Positions 1 through 8,147 of a stretch of 50,510 nt of DNA are shown here, in pieces. The position numbers and the translations under genes are program-made. The notes under the pieces are model-generated. The model made no database searches. It was not told the DNA's origin and saw only the letters and a program-made list of their open reading frames with translations. The DNA is from Sphingomonadaceae bacterium (GTDB lineage Bacteria; Pseudomonadota; Alphaproteobacteria; Sphingomonadales; Sphingomonadaceae), in assembly GCA_024236195.1 (NCBI GenBank), contig JACKKZ010000009.1, forward strand, positions 1-50,510, in the 5' to 3' direction. Numbering within the stretch: position 1 is the stretch's first letter; every line of letters begins with the position of its first letter.

Positions 1-164
1 GCTTCCGACATCTTGGTCGAAGTCGTGCTGAAGGTCGTGGTCAGCTCGTTGCCGAGACCCTGCATCGCGGTGATGGCAGCAACTGCGATCAGAGCAGCAA
101 TCAGGCCGTATTCGATAGCGGTTGCACCAGCTTCGTCGCGGATCAGCTTGTTGAAGAATTTCAT
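1..164 (-). CDS. Flp family type IVb pilin (partial, runs off window)
   Basis: Major-subunit type pilin of the Flp/Tad tight-adherence system, which is processed by a prepilin peptidase and assembled into surface fibres. The start ATG has a good AGGAG ribosome site a few bases upstream. The N-terminus MKFFNKLIRDEAGATAIEYG is a classic Flp leader: a short basic leader, then the G-A-T-A-I-E-Y-G processing and assembly motif with the conserved Glu and Tyr. A hydrophobic helix of about 20 residues follows (LIAALIAVAAITAM), then a polar Thr/Ser-rich tail. Fifty-four codons are visible and the stop lies beyond the window edge; the family is usually 55-65 residues. A second, different pilin lies just upstream in the same direction. 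No tad assembly genes are in the window. Confidence 0.9.
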   Translation of the reverse strand, partial: MKFFNKLIRDEAGATAIEYGLIAALIAVAAITAMQGLGNELTTTFSTTSTKMSE

Positions 165-277
165 GTGTAGTCTCCTGGTTTCAGTCTTCGGTACCCGACT
201 CTTTCCAGTGAATGTCCGGATCGAGTAATCTGGGAGTTAAGGGGAAGGCGTTGACAAATTCCTAATTCCCGGTGGAT

Positions 278-463
278 TTATTCTGCCTTCTTGCTTGCCT
301 CGCTCACCTTGCCGCCAATCGTGGTCCACATCGAAATGGCTTCGTTGCCAAAGGCATTCACGGAACTGACGATGGCGAGGAAGACGAGCGCAAGGATCAT
401 CCCATATTCAATGGCCGTCGCGCCGGAAGCGTCTTTTCCCAGTCTTTTCAGGAAATGCATCAT
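278..463 (-). CDS. Flp family type IVb pilin (second copy)
   Basis: A 61-residue Flp-type pilin in tandem with the pilin at the window start and on the same strand, 113 bases upstream of it. It starts ATG-ATG and carries a basic leader (MMHFLKRLGKDASG), the ATAIEYG cleavage and assembly motif, the hydrophobic helix MILALVFLAIVSSV and a charged tail ending SKKAE. It is clearly diverged from its neighbour outside the leader and helix, so it may be a minor or alternative pilin rather than a recent duplicate. No strong ribosome site is visible upstream of the ATG pair. The family assignment is secure; the division of labour between the two pilins is unknown. Confidence 0.88.
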   Translation of the reverse strand: MMHFLKRLGKDASGATAIEYGMILALVFLAIVSSVNAFGNEAISMWTTIGGKVSEASKKAE

Positions 464-550
464 TCGCGGCGGTCCAACTTCGTCTATAGGGATGACAGTC
501 TGGGCTTCTCGGCTGATAGGCTTAAGAATTCGTTGCCATACCGACTAAAG

Positions 551-973
551 GTGCAAAAAATTCCGACATGGATATCAGTAGTGGCCGCAGCCATCAGCGA
601 CGGTGAGGGGCGCTGGTTGATGAATTGTCGGCCAGCGGGAAAACATCACGGCGGCCTGTGGGAATTCCCCGGAGGTAAGGTGGAAGCCGGTGAAACGCCT
701 GCAATCGCGCTGATTCGGGAAATCGGGGAAGAGCTGGAGCTTGAGCTCGAACCAAATGCACTGTCGCCTGCCGGATTCGCACAAGGGTGGGCAGCCGACG
801 GGACAACCCAGCTTGTCCTGCTTCTTTACACCTGCAATCGCTGGAGCGGAACACCACGCGCGGTGGAGGGCGGTAGCTGCGGTTGGTTCACCCCGGCAGA
901 GATCGCCGGCCTGCCCCGGCCACCGATGGACGAGACGCTTTGCGACCAACTCTTTTCCAAAACCATCGCTTAG
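551..973 (+). CDS. mutT: Nudix hydrolase, MutT-like (8-oxo-dGTP diphosphatase type)
   Basis: Predicted to hydrolyse oxidised nucleoside triphosphates such as 8-oxo-dGTP to the monophosphate, cleaning the nucleotide pool. The MutT core starts at IPTWISVVAAAI, followed by RPAGKHHGGLWEFPGGKVE and the Nudix box GKVEAGE-x7-REIGEELEL. The box is complete except that the usual Gly near its end is Glu (REIGEELE rather than REUxEExG). The reading frame is open much further upstream, but that part runs antisense through the pilin gene. The first start downstream of the pilin is the GTG used here, giving 140 residues, the normal MutT size. No strong ribosome site is visible, so the start is uncertain; the family is secure. 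Confidence 0.82.
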   Translation: MQKIPTWISVVAAAISDGEGRWLMNCRPAGKHHGGLWEFPGGKVEAGETPAIALIREIGEELELELEPNALSPAGFAQGWAADGTTQLVLLLYTCNRWSGTPRAVEGGSCGWFTPAEIAGLPRPPMDETLCDQLFSKTIA

Positions 974-1018
974 GGGATTGCCAAGCGCAAATGGCCCCCC
1001 TATGTGGCGCCCTCCAGC

Positions 1019-1095
1019 GCGCCCGTAGCTCAGCTGGATAGAGCACCAGACTACGAATCTGGGGGTCAGAGGTTCGAATCCTTTCGGGCGCGCCA
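1019..1095 (+). tRNA. tRNA-Arg (anticodon ACG)
   Basis: A complete 77-nt cloverleaf. The acceptor arms GCGCCCG and CGGGCGC pair fully, followed by discriminator G and an encoded CCA. The D-arm begins AGCTCAGCTGGATAGAGC. The anticodon stem CCAGA/TCTGG encloses the loop CTACGAA, giving anticodon ACG (read as ICG after deamination, decoding CGU/CGC/CGA). The T-loop is GGTTCGAATCC. Its last 19 nt and the hairpin that follows are repeated 145 nt downstream. Confidence 0.97.
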
Positions 1096-1097
1096 AT

Positions 1098-1141
1098 TTT
1101 TCAGGCCGTCTCCGCGCCAGCGGGGGCGGCCTGAAAAGTTT
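1098..1141 (+). terminator. Intrinsic terminator of tRNA-Arg
   Basis: A perfect 11-bp inverted repeat (TTTTCAGGCCG and CGGCCTGAAAA) around an 18-nt loop, beginning two bases after the encoded CCA and followed by a short T-run (GTTTTC). Confidence 0.8.
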
Positions 1142-1221
1142 TCGGGCTCAGGAAGATGCAACCTTGTTCGGAATCGTAGCGCCGCAGGCGCGGAGATGAC
1201 GAAGCGGCGAAGCTGCGGAGT

Positions 1222-1286
1222 AATCCTTTCGGGCGCGCCAATTTTTCAGGCCGTCTCTGCGTCAGCGGGGGCGGCCTGAAAAGTTC
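1222..1286 (+). repeat. Direct repeat of the tRNA-Arg 3' end plus its terminator hairpin
   Basis: This stretch repeats 1077-1140 at an offset of 145 nt with only two mismatches over 64 nt, both in the hairpin loop. It contains the T-stem 3' side, the acceptor 3' strand and CCA of tRNA-Arg, then the same TTTTCAGGCCG...CGGCCTGAAAA hairpin. The rest of a tRNA is not present upstream of the copy, so it is not a second tRNA gene. The whole gene-free stretch 1096-1507 holds only this repeat pair and about 80 nt of unique spacer, then about 200 nt of folE upstream DNA in which I see no clear promoter. Confidence 0.9.
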
Positions 1287-1507
1287 TCCGCCTGCCCTTT
1301 CTGGCTCGCGCTTTGTCCTCCTTTTTCGCAGCCTTTCTTGCCCCAGCCCAATCGGGCAACGATTTGCTGTTTCAGCTTGCCCCGGCTAGGGCAAAAGCGC
1401 CCGGTCATGGGAACCGATGCCATTCGGTTTCGTATGATGGGGCGCGCTGCTTTAACGGCGAGTGATAACGGGACGCGCAATTGCGCATTGCAGGGAACAG
1501 ACAAGCG

Positions 1508-2122
1508 ATGAGTCATTGCGCTGATGATTATGATGACGGCCTGGCCGAAGACGGGAAGATGGCGGTGCCGGGCGAAGTGCAGGACGCGATTCGCACATTG
1601 CTGCGCTGGGCCGGCGAAGATCCGGAGCGTGAAGGGCTGCTCGATACACCCAAACGTGTGGGCCGCGCGTGGAAGGAATATTGCCAGGGATATCTGGAAG
1701 ATCCGGCAATCCACCTGTCCCGCCGGTTTGAAGAAGTGGGCGGTTATGACGAGCTGGTATTGTTGAAGGATATCCCCTTCCAGAGCCATTGCGAACATCA
1801 CATGGCCCCGATCACCGGCAAGGCTGCCATTGCCTATATGCCGCGCGACAGCGTGGTGGGCATTTCGAAGCTGGCCCGTGTGCTACATGCCTATGCGCGT
1901 CGGCTGCAGGTGCAGGAACGGCTGACTGCTGAAGTGGCACAGTGCATCTGGGACAATTTGAACCCGCATGGCGTGGCCGTGGTGATCGAGGCGCAGCATG
2001 GCTGCATGACCGGCCGCGGGGTGCGCACGCCCGGCGTCGGCATGGTCACCAGTCGCTTGCTGGGTTGCTTTCTCGACGATCCGCGCAGTCGTAAGGAAGT
2101 CATGAGCCTGATGGGCTATTGA
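1508..2122 (+). CDS. folE: GTP cyclohydrolase I
   Basis: Converts GTP to 7,8-dihydroneopterin triphosphate plus formate, the first step of tetrahydrofolate and pterin synthesis. The 204-residue protein has the family hallmarks in order: EDPEREGLLDTPKRVGRAW, the zinc and active-site motif HCEHHMAPITGKAAIAYMP, GISKLARVLHAYARRLQVQE, the glutamate-containing VAVVIEAQHGCMTGRGV with the second zinc cysteine, and VTSRLLGCF. The Cys/His/Cys zinc ligands are all visible. I chose the ATG nine codons inside the longest open frame because the upstream alternative is a TTG and an AGGGA ribosome-site-like element precedes this ATG. It appears to be monocistronic; the next gene is convergent. Confidence 0.96.
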   Translation: MSHCADDYDDGLAEDGKMAVPGEVQDAIRTLLRWAGEDPEREGLLDTPKRVGRAWKEYCQGYLEDPAIHLSRRFEEVGGYDELVLLKDIPFQSHCEHHMAPITGKAAIAYMPRDSVVGISKLARVLHAYARRLQVQERLTAEVAQCIWDNLNPHGVAVVIEAQHGCMTGRGVRTPGVGMVTSRLLGCFLDDPRSRKEVMSLMGY

Positions 2123-2150
2123 TCGTTCCGTTCTGCCGGAATGTGGAAAG

Positions 2151-2181
2151 GGGAGGGCCCGGGGTGGCAGCGGACCCTCCC
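2151..2181. terminator. Bidirectional hairpin between folE and the convergent small gene
   Basis: A 7-bp GGGAGGG/CCCTCCC inverted repeat in the 66-nt gap between the folE stop and the stop of the convergent gene. There is no long T-run, so termination strength is uncertain. Confidence 0.5.
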
Positions 2182-2188
2182 GCTTCAG

Positions 2189-2488
2189 TCAGTTCCCGAA
2201 GAGTTGGCGCAGGATCTGCACACAGTCACCGCGATTGACCGCGCCGATAAAGCCGAGAAAGCCCTGATCATCGAGCCGCTTGCAAGCCTTGGCCGGATAG
2301 GCCGAAGGGTTGGCCCGGAAGATCGAAACGCATTGGCCGACACTGCTGTAAAGCTGCAGGCTGACCATCTGCTGGCAAACTTCCACCTGCTGCGTTGCGC
2401 CTTGTGCCGCTGCCGCACTGGGAAAGAGAACGGCTCCACCCGAAAGGGCAAGGGCTGCGCTGGCGGCGAGAGCGGTGATCTTTTTCAT
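2189..2488 (-). CDS. Small secreted protein of unknown function
   Basis: The 99-residue product has a textbook Sec signal peptide: MKKITALAASAALALSGGA, then a hydrophobic stretch and a likely cleavage after the AAAAQ region near residue 29. The mature part is about 70 residues and contains four cysteines (VCQQ, GQCVS, KACKR, GDCVQ), which could form two disulfides in the periplasm. A strong GGAGG ribosome site precedes the ATG. I do not recognise the family. It stands alone, facing folE, with the peroxiredoxin gene upstream on the same strand but 121 nt away. Confidence 0.8.
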   Translation of the reverse strand: MKKITALAASAALALSGGAVLFPSAAAAQGATQQVEVCQQMVSLQLYSSVGQCVSIFRANPSAYPAKACKRLDDQGFLGFIGAVNRGDCVQILRQLFGN

Positions 2489-2609
2489 GGTATCCTCCGG
2501 TTTGCGATCGTCCAGTCGCGATCAGCCCGAAGTATGGAGCGCGCAGCGTTCCGCGCATGCCATGAATTTGGTTGAGGTGGCAGATCAGCTCCGCCACCCC
2601 TAGTTTCTG

Positions 2610-3089
2610 TCAGAGTTGGCCGAGCATATGCTCTGCGCTGGACACAGAAAAGTCGCCCGGCGCCTCGACATTGAGCTGTTCCACAACGCCGTCATTCACG
2701 ACCATGGAGAAACGCTGGCCGCGTGTGCCCATGCCAAAGCCGCTGCCATCCATGGTCAGGCCCACCGCTTCGGCGAAAGCGCCGTTGCCGTCTGCCAGCA
2801 TGGTCACATCATCGCTGCCCGCAGCCTTGCCCCAGGCGCCCATCACGAAAGCGTCATTGACTGCGGTGCATGCGATTTCGTCAACGCCCTTGGCCTTGAG
2901 GTCAGCGGCTTTCTCGACAAAGCCCGGCAGGTGTTTGGCAGAACAGGTCGGGGTGAATGCGCCCGGCACGGAGAAAAGCGCCACCTTCTTGCCTGCGAAA
3001 TAGTCCGCCGATTGCACCGCTTCGGGGCCATTTTCGGTTGCTTTGATGAGGGTAACGTCCGGCACCTTGTCGCCAACGGAAATAGTCAT
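2610..3089 (-). CDS. Peroxiredoxin, Prx5-type (thiol peroxidase)
   Basis: Reduces hydrogen peroxide and organic hydroperoxides using a peroxidatic cysteine. The 159-residue product shows the Prx5/AhpE-like core: VALFSVPGAFTPTCSAKHLPGF carries the P-x3-T-x2-C active site (peroxidatic Cys about residue 49). DEIACTAVNDAFVMGAWGK is typical of the Prx5 group, and RFSMVVNDGVVEQLNVE forms the C-terminal strands. The only other cysteine is in the IACTAVND segment, as in bacterial Prx5 proteins that use glutathione or glutaredoxin as reductant. The start is the ATG of MTISVGDK because the longer frame begins with TTG and an AGGGAG ribosome site precedes this ATG. It is transcribed divergently from the next secreted protein gene. 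Confidence 0.93.
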   Translation of the reverse strand: MTISVGDKVPDVTLIKATENGPEAVQSADYFAGKKVALFSVPGAFTPTCSAKHLPGFVEKAADLKAKGVDEIACTAVNDAFVMGAWGKAAGSDDVTMLADGNGAFAEAVGLTMDGSGFGMGTRGQRFSMVVNDGVVEQLNVEAPGDFSVSSAEHMLGQL

Positions 3090-3273
3090 TCTGGTCAACT
3101 CCCTTGCTGTCTCCAGTCCAGCACCAGAGATAGGCGCGCAGGGCGGGTGCGCAAGCGGTCTTTCCCGCGCATAGTAAATTTCGCTTCACTTTCGATATTG
3201 AAGATTGGGTAAACGCCAAGGGTCACTCTGGCTGCTGTGGGGATGGGACCCCCACGACAGGGAGACCGGGACA

Positions 3274-3741
3274 ATGCATATTTCAAGAAGCCTCGCGGGC
3301 GTGGCCGCTGCTGCAATGCTGATTGCTGCGACGCCAGCCCAAGCTGGGCAGGCCGAACTTTCAGCAGAAAAACTGCGCAAGCTGGATATCATGCTGATGG
3401 TCAGTGCGCTGCGCTGCCGCCACGGGCAGGACGATTTCCAGGCTGACTACAACCGCTTTGCGAAACGCCATTTACCGGCGATGAGTGCGGCGCATCGGAC
3501 ATTGAGCGCCCAATATACGGGGCGTTTCGGTGCCAGCGGCGGCAAACGTGCGCTGGACAAGCTGAGCGTCAGCATGGCTAACCGGTATGGGCAGGGGCAT
3601 CCTTGGATGGATTGCCACGAGCTGGGCGCTGTGACCCGTGATCTTGCCGATCGTGCGCAAGGCGACAGGCTGGATGAAGCAGCAGATTTGCTGCTCGCCA
3701 GTCACCGCGCAGGCACGCTGGTTGCGCGTTACGAGCGGTAA
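3274..3741 (+). CDS. Secreted protein of unknown function, two-cysteine helical type
   Basis: The 155-residue product starts with a signal peptide (MHISRSLAGVAAAAMLIAAT, likely cleavage after PAQAG). The mature part is mostly predicted helix, with cysteines in ALRCRHG and MDCHELG that could form a single disulfide. The start was chosen at this ATG because a GGGAG ribosome site lies just upstream and the signal peptide begins there. I see no catalytic motif. Similar small proteins are common and unnamed in sphingomonads. A strong terminator follows and separates it from ahcY. Confidence 0.78.
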   Translation: MHISRSLAGVAAAAMLIAATPAQAGQAELSAEKLRKLDIMLMVSALRCRHGQDDFQADYNRFAKRHLPAMSAAHRTLSAQYTGRFGASGGKRALDKLSVSMANRYGQGHPWMDCHELGAVTRDLADRAQGDRLDEAADLLLASHRAGTLVARYER

Positions 3742-3780
3742 TACGGGAAATTATCTAGCACTGGCCCCTTCCGGTGTTTG

Positions 3781-3838
3781 CTTTCGCACCTGCGAAAGGC
3801 TAAGGGCGGCTCCTGAATTGGCGCCGCCCTACTTTTTG
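3781..3838 (+). terminator. Tandem hairpins and intrinsic terminator upstream of ahcY
   Basis: Two hairpins lie back to back. CTTTCGCA-CC-TGCGAAAG at 3781-3798 is a perfect 8-bp stem. AGGGCGGC/GCCGCCCT at 3803-3830 is followed by ACTTTTTG, a typical intrinsic terminator for the preceding secreted-protein gene. Confidence 0.75.
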
Positions 3839-3887
3839 CTGGTTGGACGGCGTTTTCTTTTGGCACCAATCCCCAGGGGACCAGAAC

Positions 3888-5289
3888 GTGACCGAATTTA
3901 CGGACTATATCGTCAAGGACATTTCGCTCGCCGAATTCGGCCGTGATGAGATCAAGATTGCAGAAACCGAAATGCCTGGCCTGATGGCGCTGCGCGAAGA
4001 ATATGGCGCTTCCAAGCCACTGCGCGGTGCGCGCATCACCGGCTCGCTGCACATGACCATCCAAACCGCCGTGCTGATCGAAACGCTGGTGGACCTGGGT
4101 GCAGACGTGCGCTGGGCGACCTGCAACATCTCTCCACGCAGGATCACGCCGCTGCTGCCATTGCAGCTGCGGGCATCCCGGTCTTCGCGATCAAGGGTGA
4201 AAGCCTGGCTGAATATTGGGACTATGTCGGCAATATCTTCGACTGGACCAGCGAAGGCGATCCGGACCTCACGGCCAACATGATCCTCGACGATGGCGGC
4301 GATGCCACCATGTTCGCGTTTGGGGCGCTCTTCGCCCCGAAGCAGGCGAAGACATGCCTGAGCCGACCAATGAAGAAGAAGTCGAAATGCAGCGCGCGCT
4401 GAAGGCTTTCATCGCCAAGAAGCCGGGCCACCACCGCCTCGGTCAAGAACATCAAGGGTGTTTCCGAAGAAACCACCACTGGCGTCCACCGTCAGGGTGT
4501 ACCACATCGCCAAGAAGCGGCCGCCTGCCGTTCCCGGCGATCATGTGAATGACCTGTCACCAAGTCGAAGTTCGACAACCCCATGGTTGTGCGAATCGCT
4601 GTTGACGCAATCCGCCGTGGACGACGTGATGCTGGCCGGCAAGGTCGCTTGCGTCGCCGGTTTCCGTGACGTGGGCGGGTCGCTGACTTGCTGGTGCCGT
4701 GGCGGCGCCTGCGTGATGGTCACGGAAATCGACCCGATCTGCGCTGCAGGCCGCCATGGAAGGCTATGAAGTCGTCACCATGGAAGAAGCCAGAAGGCTG
4801 CGATATCTTCGTGACCGCGACCGGCAACGAAGACGTGATCACTGCTGAGCACATGGCCGCGATGAAGCCGATGAGCATCGTCTGCTACATTGGTCACTTC
4901 TGACAGCGAAATCCAGATCAACGGCCTGGAAGAACTACGAGTGGAAGGAAATCGCCGGGCACGGACCCGGTGACTTTCCCCTGATGGCAAGCAGATCATC
5001 ATCTCGGGCGCAGGGCCGCCCGGTGAACTCGGGCTGCGCCACCGGCCACCCCAGCTTCGTGGATGAGCTGCTCCTTCACCAACCGTGCTGGCACAGATCG
5101 AGCTGTGCGAGCGCGGTCACGACTATTCCAAGGAAGTCCACATCCTGCCCAAGCATCTCGACGAGTAGCGGGTTGCGGCGCTTCACACCTGAGAAGCTGG
5201 GCGCAGCTGACCCAGCTGAGTGCTGAAGCAGGCCGACTATATCGGTGTCGCTGAATGGCCCGTACAAGCCGGAGCATTATCGCTACTAG
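3888..5289 (+). pseudogene. ahcY: S-adenosylhomocysteine hydrolase, multiply frameshifted in this sequence
   Basis: AhcY splits S-adenosylhomocysteine into adenosine and homocysteine with NAD as cofactor, sustaining the methyl cycle. The first 80 or so codons from the GTG start (TEFTDYIVKDISLAEFGRDE...SLHMTIQTAVLIETLVDLGA) are clean. After TCNI the frame breaks repeatedly, yet every later block is recognisable in one frame or another: AEYWDYVGNIFDW, NMILDDGGDATMF, GEDMPEP, VMLAGKVACVAGF, VMVTEIDPICA, DIFVTATGNEDVI, EHMAAMKPMSIV, CATGHPSF and the family C-terminus KPEHYRY. Total length (about 1,400 nt) matches a full enzyme. Breaks include lost bases in homopolymers (one T missing in the codons after AACATC) and substitutions. 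AhcY is close to universal here, so sequence error is likelier than a true pseudogene. Confidence 0.9.
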
Positions 5290-5308
5290 CGCTTGTGGTT
5301 TAGGATTG

Positions 5309-5344
5309 AAGGGCGGCCTTGCAAAAAGCAGGGCCGCCCTTTCG
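5309..5344 (+). terminator. Intrinsic terminator of ahcY
   Basis: A perfect 10-bp stem (AAGGGCGGCC and GGCCGCCCTT) with a 13-nt A-rich loop, 20 nt after the ahcY stop, followed by TTTCG. Confidence 0.8.
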
Positions 5345-5374
5345 TTGAAACTGCGCATTTGCCCGGCTTTGCCA

Positions 5375-7712
5375 TTGCATCCACGGACACGCAGCATAGC
5401 TGCATTGTCGCGGAATTATCGCCGCCGATCCGCCCCTGCTGGGGTGTTGCTTTGCCCTGTGGACAGGCGGTGCGGCTTGGCTGATGATCGCGGCCAGCAA
5501 TCGCGCGCGTAAGGCGGAGAGTAGCAAACGGGCGGCACGGCGCTTCGTCCTGCATGATTGACGAGGCACCGGCGATCCTGCTGCTCGTCCGCGCTGGATG
5601 GCCGGATCGAGGCGCCAGACCGGCTCGCCCTGTGGCTGGCTGAAGCGCGTACCGCACCCTCACGAACTGTCATCGGCGGACGGCAGGGCCTGTCGCCGGA
5701 CCAGCTGTTGAATTGTCGGACCATGTGCATCGTACCCAGAAACCGCTGCCCTGTTCCAGATGGCGCTGACCCCACTCGGTTCGCAGCGCTGCCTTCCGCC
5801 TTAAGGGTATGCTGGCAGATCCACAAGCTTCGCCCGGTGGCGCTGTTGTGTGGCTGTTCGACTTCAGTGAAAGCGAGAGCGAGCTGAGCTGAATTGCGCG
5901 CAGGCCGCCTCGCGGGCGCACCGATTTCGCCGCGCTGGGGGGCCTGATCGAAGCAGCGCCCATGCCTGCGTGGTTCCGCGGGCAGGATATGAAGCTGCAC
6001 CGGTCAATCGCGCTTATGCGGCCGCCGTCGGGCAGCCAGTGCCGATGCAGTGGTGGAGGGCAGGTCGAACTGGTCGAGACTGTGGATGGCCTGACTGCCG
6101 CACAGGTCGCCGGGCAGGCACCGGCCAAGGACCCGCCGGTGGAACGGATCGTCACCGCGACATTCTGATGGGTAGCGGCGCAGCGTCCGCGTCAGCGACC
6201 CGCCATTGGGCAAGAAGGTGGCTGGATACGCGTCGATATCGAGGAAATGGAAGAGCAGGCGCGCCTTCGTGTTCCGCGATGCTCAGCGCCAGATGCTCGA
6301 CCAGCTGTCCATTGGCGTGGCGCAATTCGATGCGCAGCGGCAAATGAGCTTCGCAAACCAGCCCTTCCGCCGGATCTTGCTGTCGCCCCGGCAGCGTTGC
6401 CGCAGAATACACTTGTTTGAGCGCTTCTTGTCGAGGCGCGAGAACGGACGCATCCCGGAAGTGCGGATTTCGTCGCCCCGGCGGCGCGAACATGTGGACT
6501 GGTTTACTGCGGGCGCACTGCAGGAAGAAGCGTGGCTGCTGTCTGACGGCACGCATATTCGCGTCGTAGGCAGCCCTATGCCCGATGGCGGGCTGGTGCT
6601 GATCGCGGAAGACCGCACCGAACAATCCTGCTCTGTCGGGCGACATCGCGCGAACATTGCTGCGCAGCACGGACTGCGACTTTCGACAGCCTGTTCGAAT
6701 CGCTCGCGGTGTTTGCGCCTGATGGCCAGATGCAGCTCTGAACAGGCGTTTGCCCCGGCATGGGGATCGAGCCAAACTGCTCGACAAACACCCTTCGGCA
6801 GACAAGCTGCTGAAGCCATTGCCGCGAATTTGGCCAAGCCTTCGCAGGTTAAGGCCATCGGGGAAGTGATCCGCTCGGCCACGCCTGATCGCAAGCAGAA
6901 GAGCGGGCGCGGTCACCATGAGGGATGGTCGCACACTGAATTTGCCGGGTCCCGCTGCCAGACGGCAATGGATTGCTGACCGTGCTCGACATTACTGATC
7001 TGCAAATGGCCGAGGATGCGCTGCGTGAACGCAACCTCGCGCTGGAAGAAGCGGATGCGGTGAAAACCCGCTTCCTCGCCAACATGTCCTATGACCTGCG
7101 ACCTGCTGACATCAATTGGCGGGTTGGCTGAATTGCTGCAGGCGGCGTGGCCGGGGAACTGAGCGAGCAGGGCAGGAATATGTCCAGCGATCCTGACCTG
7201 GCTGGGCGGCTGAGCGAACAGTTGAGAATGTGCTCGACCTTCGCAAAGCGAAGCAGGATTGCTATACCGATTGCTGCGGAAACGCTGGAGGTGCTGCCCT
7301 TCGTCACCAAGGTGGTGCGCGAGCGGAAAAGGCGCTGGCCGAAGGGGAGCTCAACTCGACCTGCGCGGTGACCGACCAGCGGCAAGCTGGAAGCTGATCC
7401 GCGCCAACTAGGCAAGGCCATCGGGCAACTGCTCGACAATGCGATTGCCGCAACGCCCAGGGCGGGAAAACTGGTCGATTTGTCGCGGCGCAAGCGGGTG
7501 GTGAGGATAGTCATCTCCGATAATGGGCAGGCATGACTGCCAGTGAACTTGCCGGTGCATTGATGGCCTGCGCCCGGGGCCCGACGGCAAGGATCGAGCG
7601 ACGGCAGCGGATAGGGCCTGCTGCCGCGCGGCTAACTGGTCGAGGCACATGGTGGCAGCCGAAATCCTCTCAGAAAAAGGGAACCACCGCCACGATCCTG
7701 CTTCCGTGTTGA
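5375..7712 (+). pseudogene. divL: DivL-like multi-PAS histidine-kinase-type protein, multiply frameshifted
   Basis: About 780 codons long once frames are stitched, close to Caulobacter DivL. The N-terminus has one membrane segment (ALWTGGAAWLMIAAS). Several PAS-like blocks follow: IEAAPMPAWFRGQDMKL, RQMLDQLSIGVAQFDAQRQM and SLAVFAPDGQMQL. A linker coiled coil (DALRERNLALEEADAVKTR) leads into the dimerisation helix FLANMSYDLRTPLTS, where Tyr stands at the usual phospho-His position, as in DivL. The ATPase domain follows: QLLDNAIAAT (N box) and VISDNG (G1). Known DivL regulates CckA and the CtrA cell-cycle pathway. Being 5' of tsaE-amgK-murU-addBA is the usual alphaproteobacterial context. All frame breaks fall in the noisy patch, so the gene is probably intact in the cell. 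The Tyr codon should be confirmed for the same reason. Confidence 0.75.
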
Positions 7713-8147
7713 TCCTGCTGGCGGACCTGACTGCGATGGACGTTGTTCGGCAACTGCATTGCGGCGAAATTGCAGCCGGGTGATGTCGCGTTCTGAATGG
7801 TGGGCTGGGTGCCGGCAAGACGACGCTGGCCCGCGCAATCATTACTGCTTTGGGCTATCAAGGCGATGTTCCGTCGCCAACCTTCACCATTATCGAAACT
7901 CTGATCCGCCTGCGGTCCGCCTGCCTTTGGTTCATGCCGATTTTACCGCCTCGACAACCCATCAGAAGTCGAGGAATTGGGACTGGATGAGTATCGCGAG
8001 GGTGCGGCGTTGCTGGCGGAACGGCCGGATCAGCGCTGGCGGTTTTGCGCATGAGCGGGATGCCTTTCGATTGCGCTGGAAATTGCGGGCAAGGGCAGGG
8101 AAGCGATTGTCGAAGGCGGGGCAGATTGGCTAGGGCGGATGCCATGA
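7709..8147 (+). pseudogene. tsaE: tRNA threonylcarbamoyladenosine biosynthesis ATPase TsaE, frameshifted
   Basis: TsaE is the ATPase of the TsaBDE complex that makes t6A37 on ANN-decoding tRNAs. The Walker A motif GGLGAGKTTLARAI, the switch-like block VPSPTFTII and the family segment HADFYRLDNPSEVEELGLDEY are all legible across frames, and the protein would end GGADWLGRMP. The DivL-like gene ends and tsaE starts at the same place; the sequence reads CCGTGTTGATC where CCGTGATGATC would give an overlapping stop and ATG. The tsaE stop in turn overlaps the ATG of the next gene (ATGA). Frameshifts occur in the C-terminal half and are most likely sequence errors, because the gene is essential in most bacteria. 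Confidence 0.85.

Noticed and set aside
1262..1801. A minus-strand frame covering the second tRNA-end repeat and folE upstream region
   Set aside because: It runs antisense into folE and over a terminator repeat; the product shows no domain or signal and no convincing ribosome site.
3742..3887. SAH or SAM riboswitch upstream of ahcY
   Set aside because: The leader holds only the two hairpins that end the previous gene; I see no conserved riboswitch core, and about 50 nt remain before the start codon.
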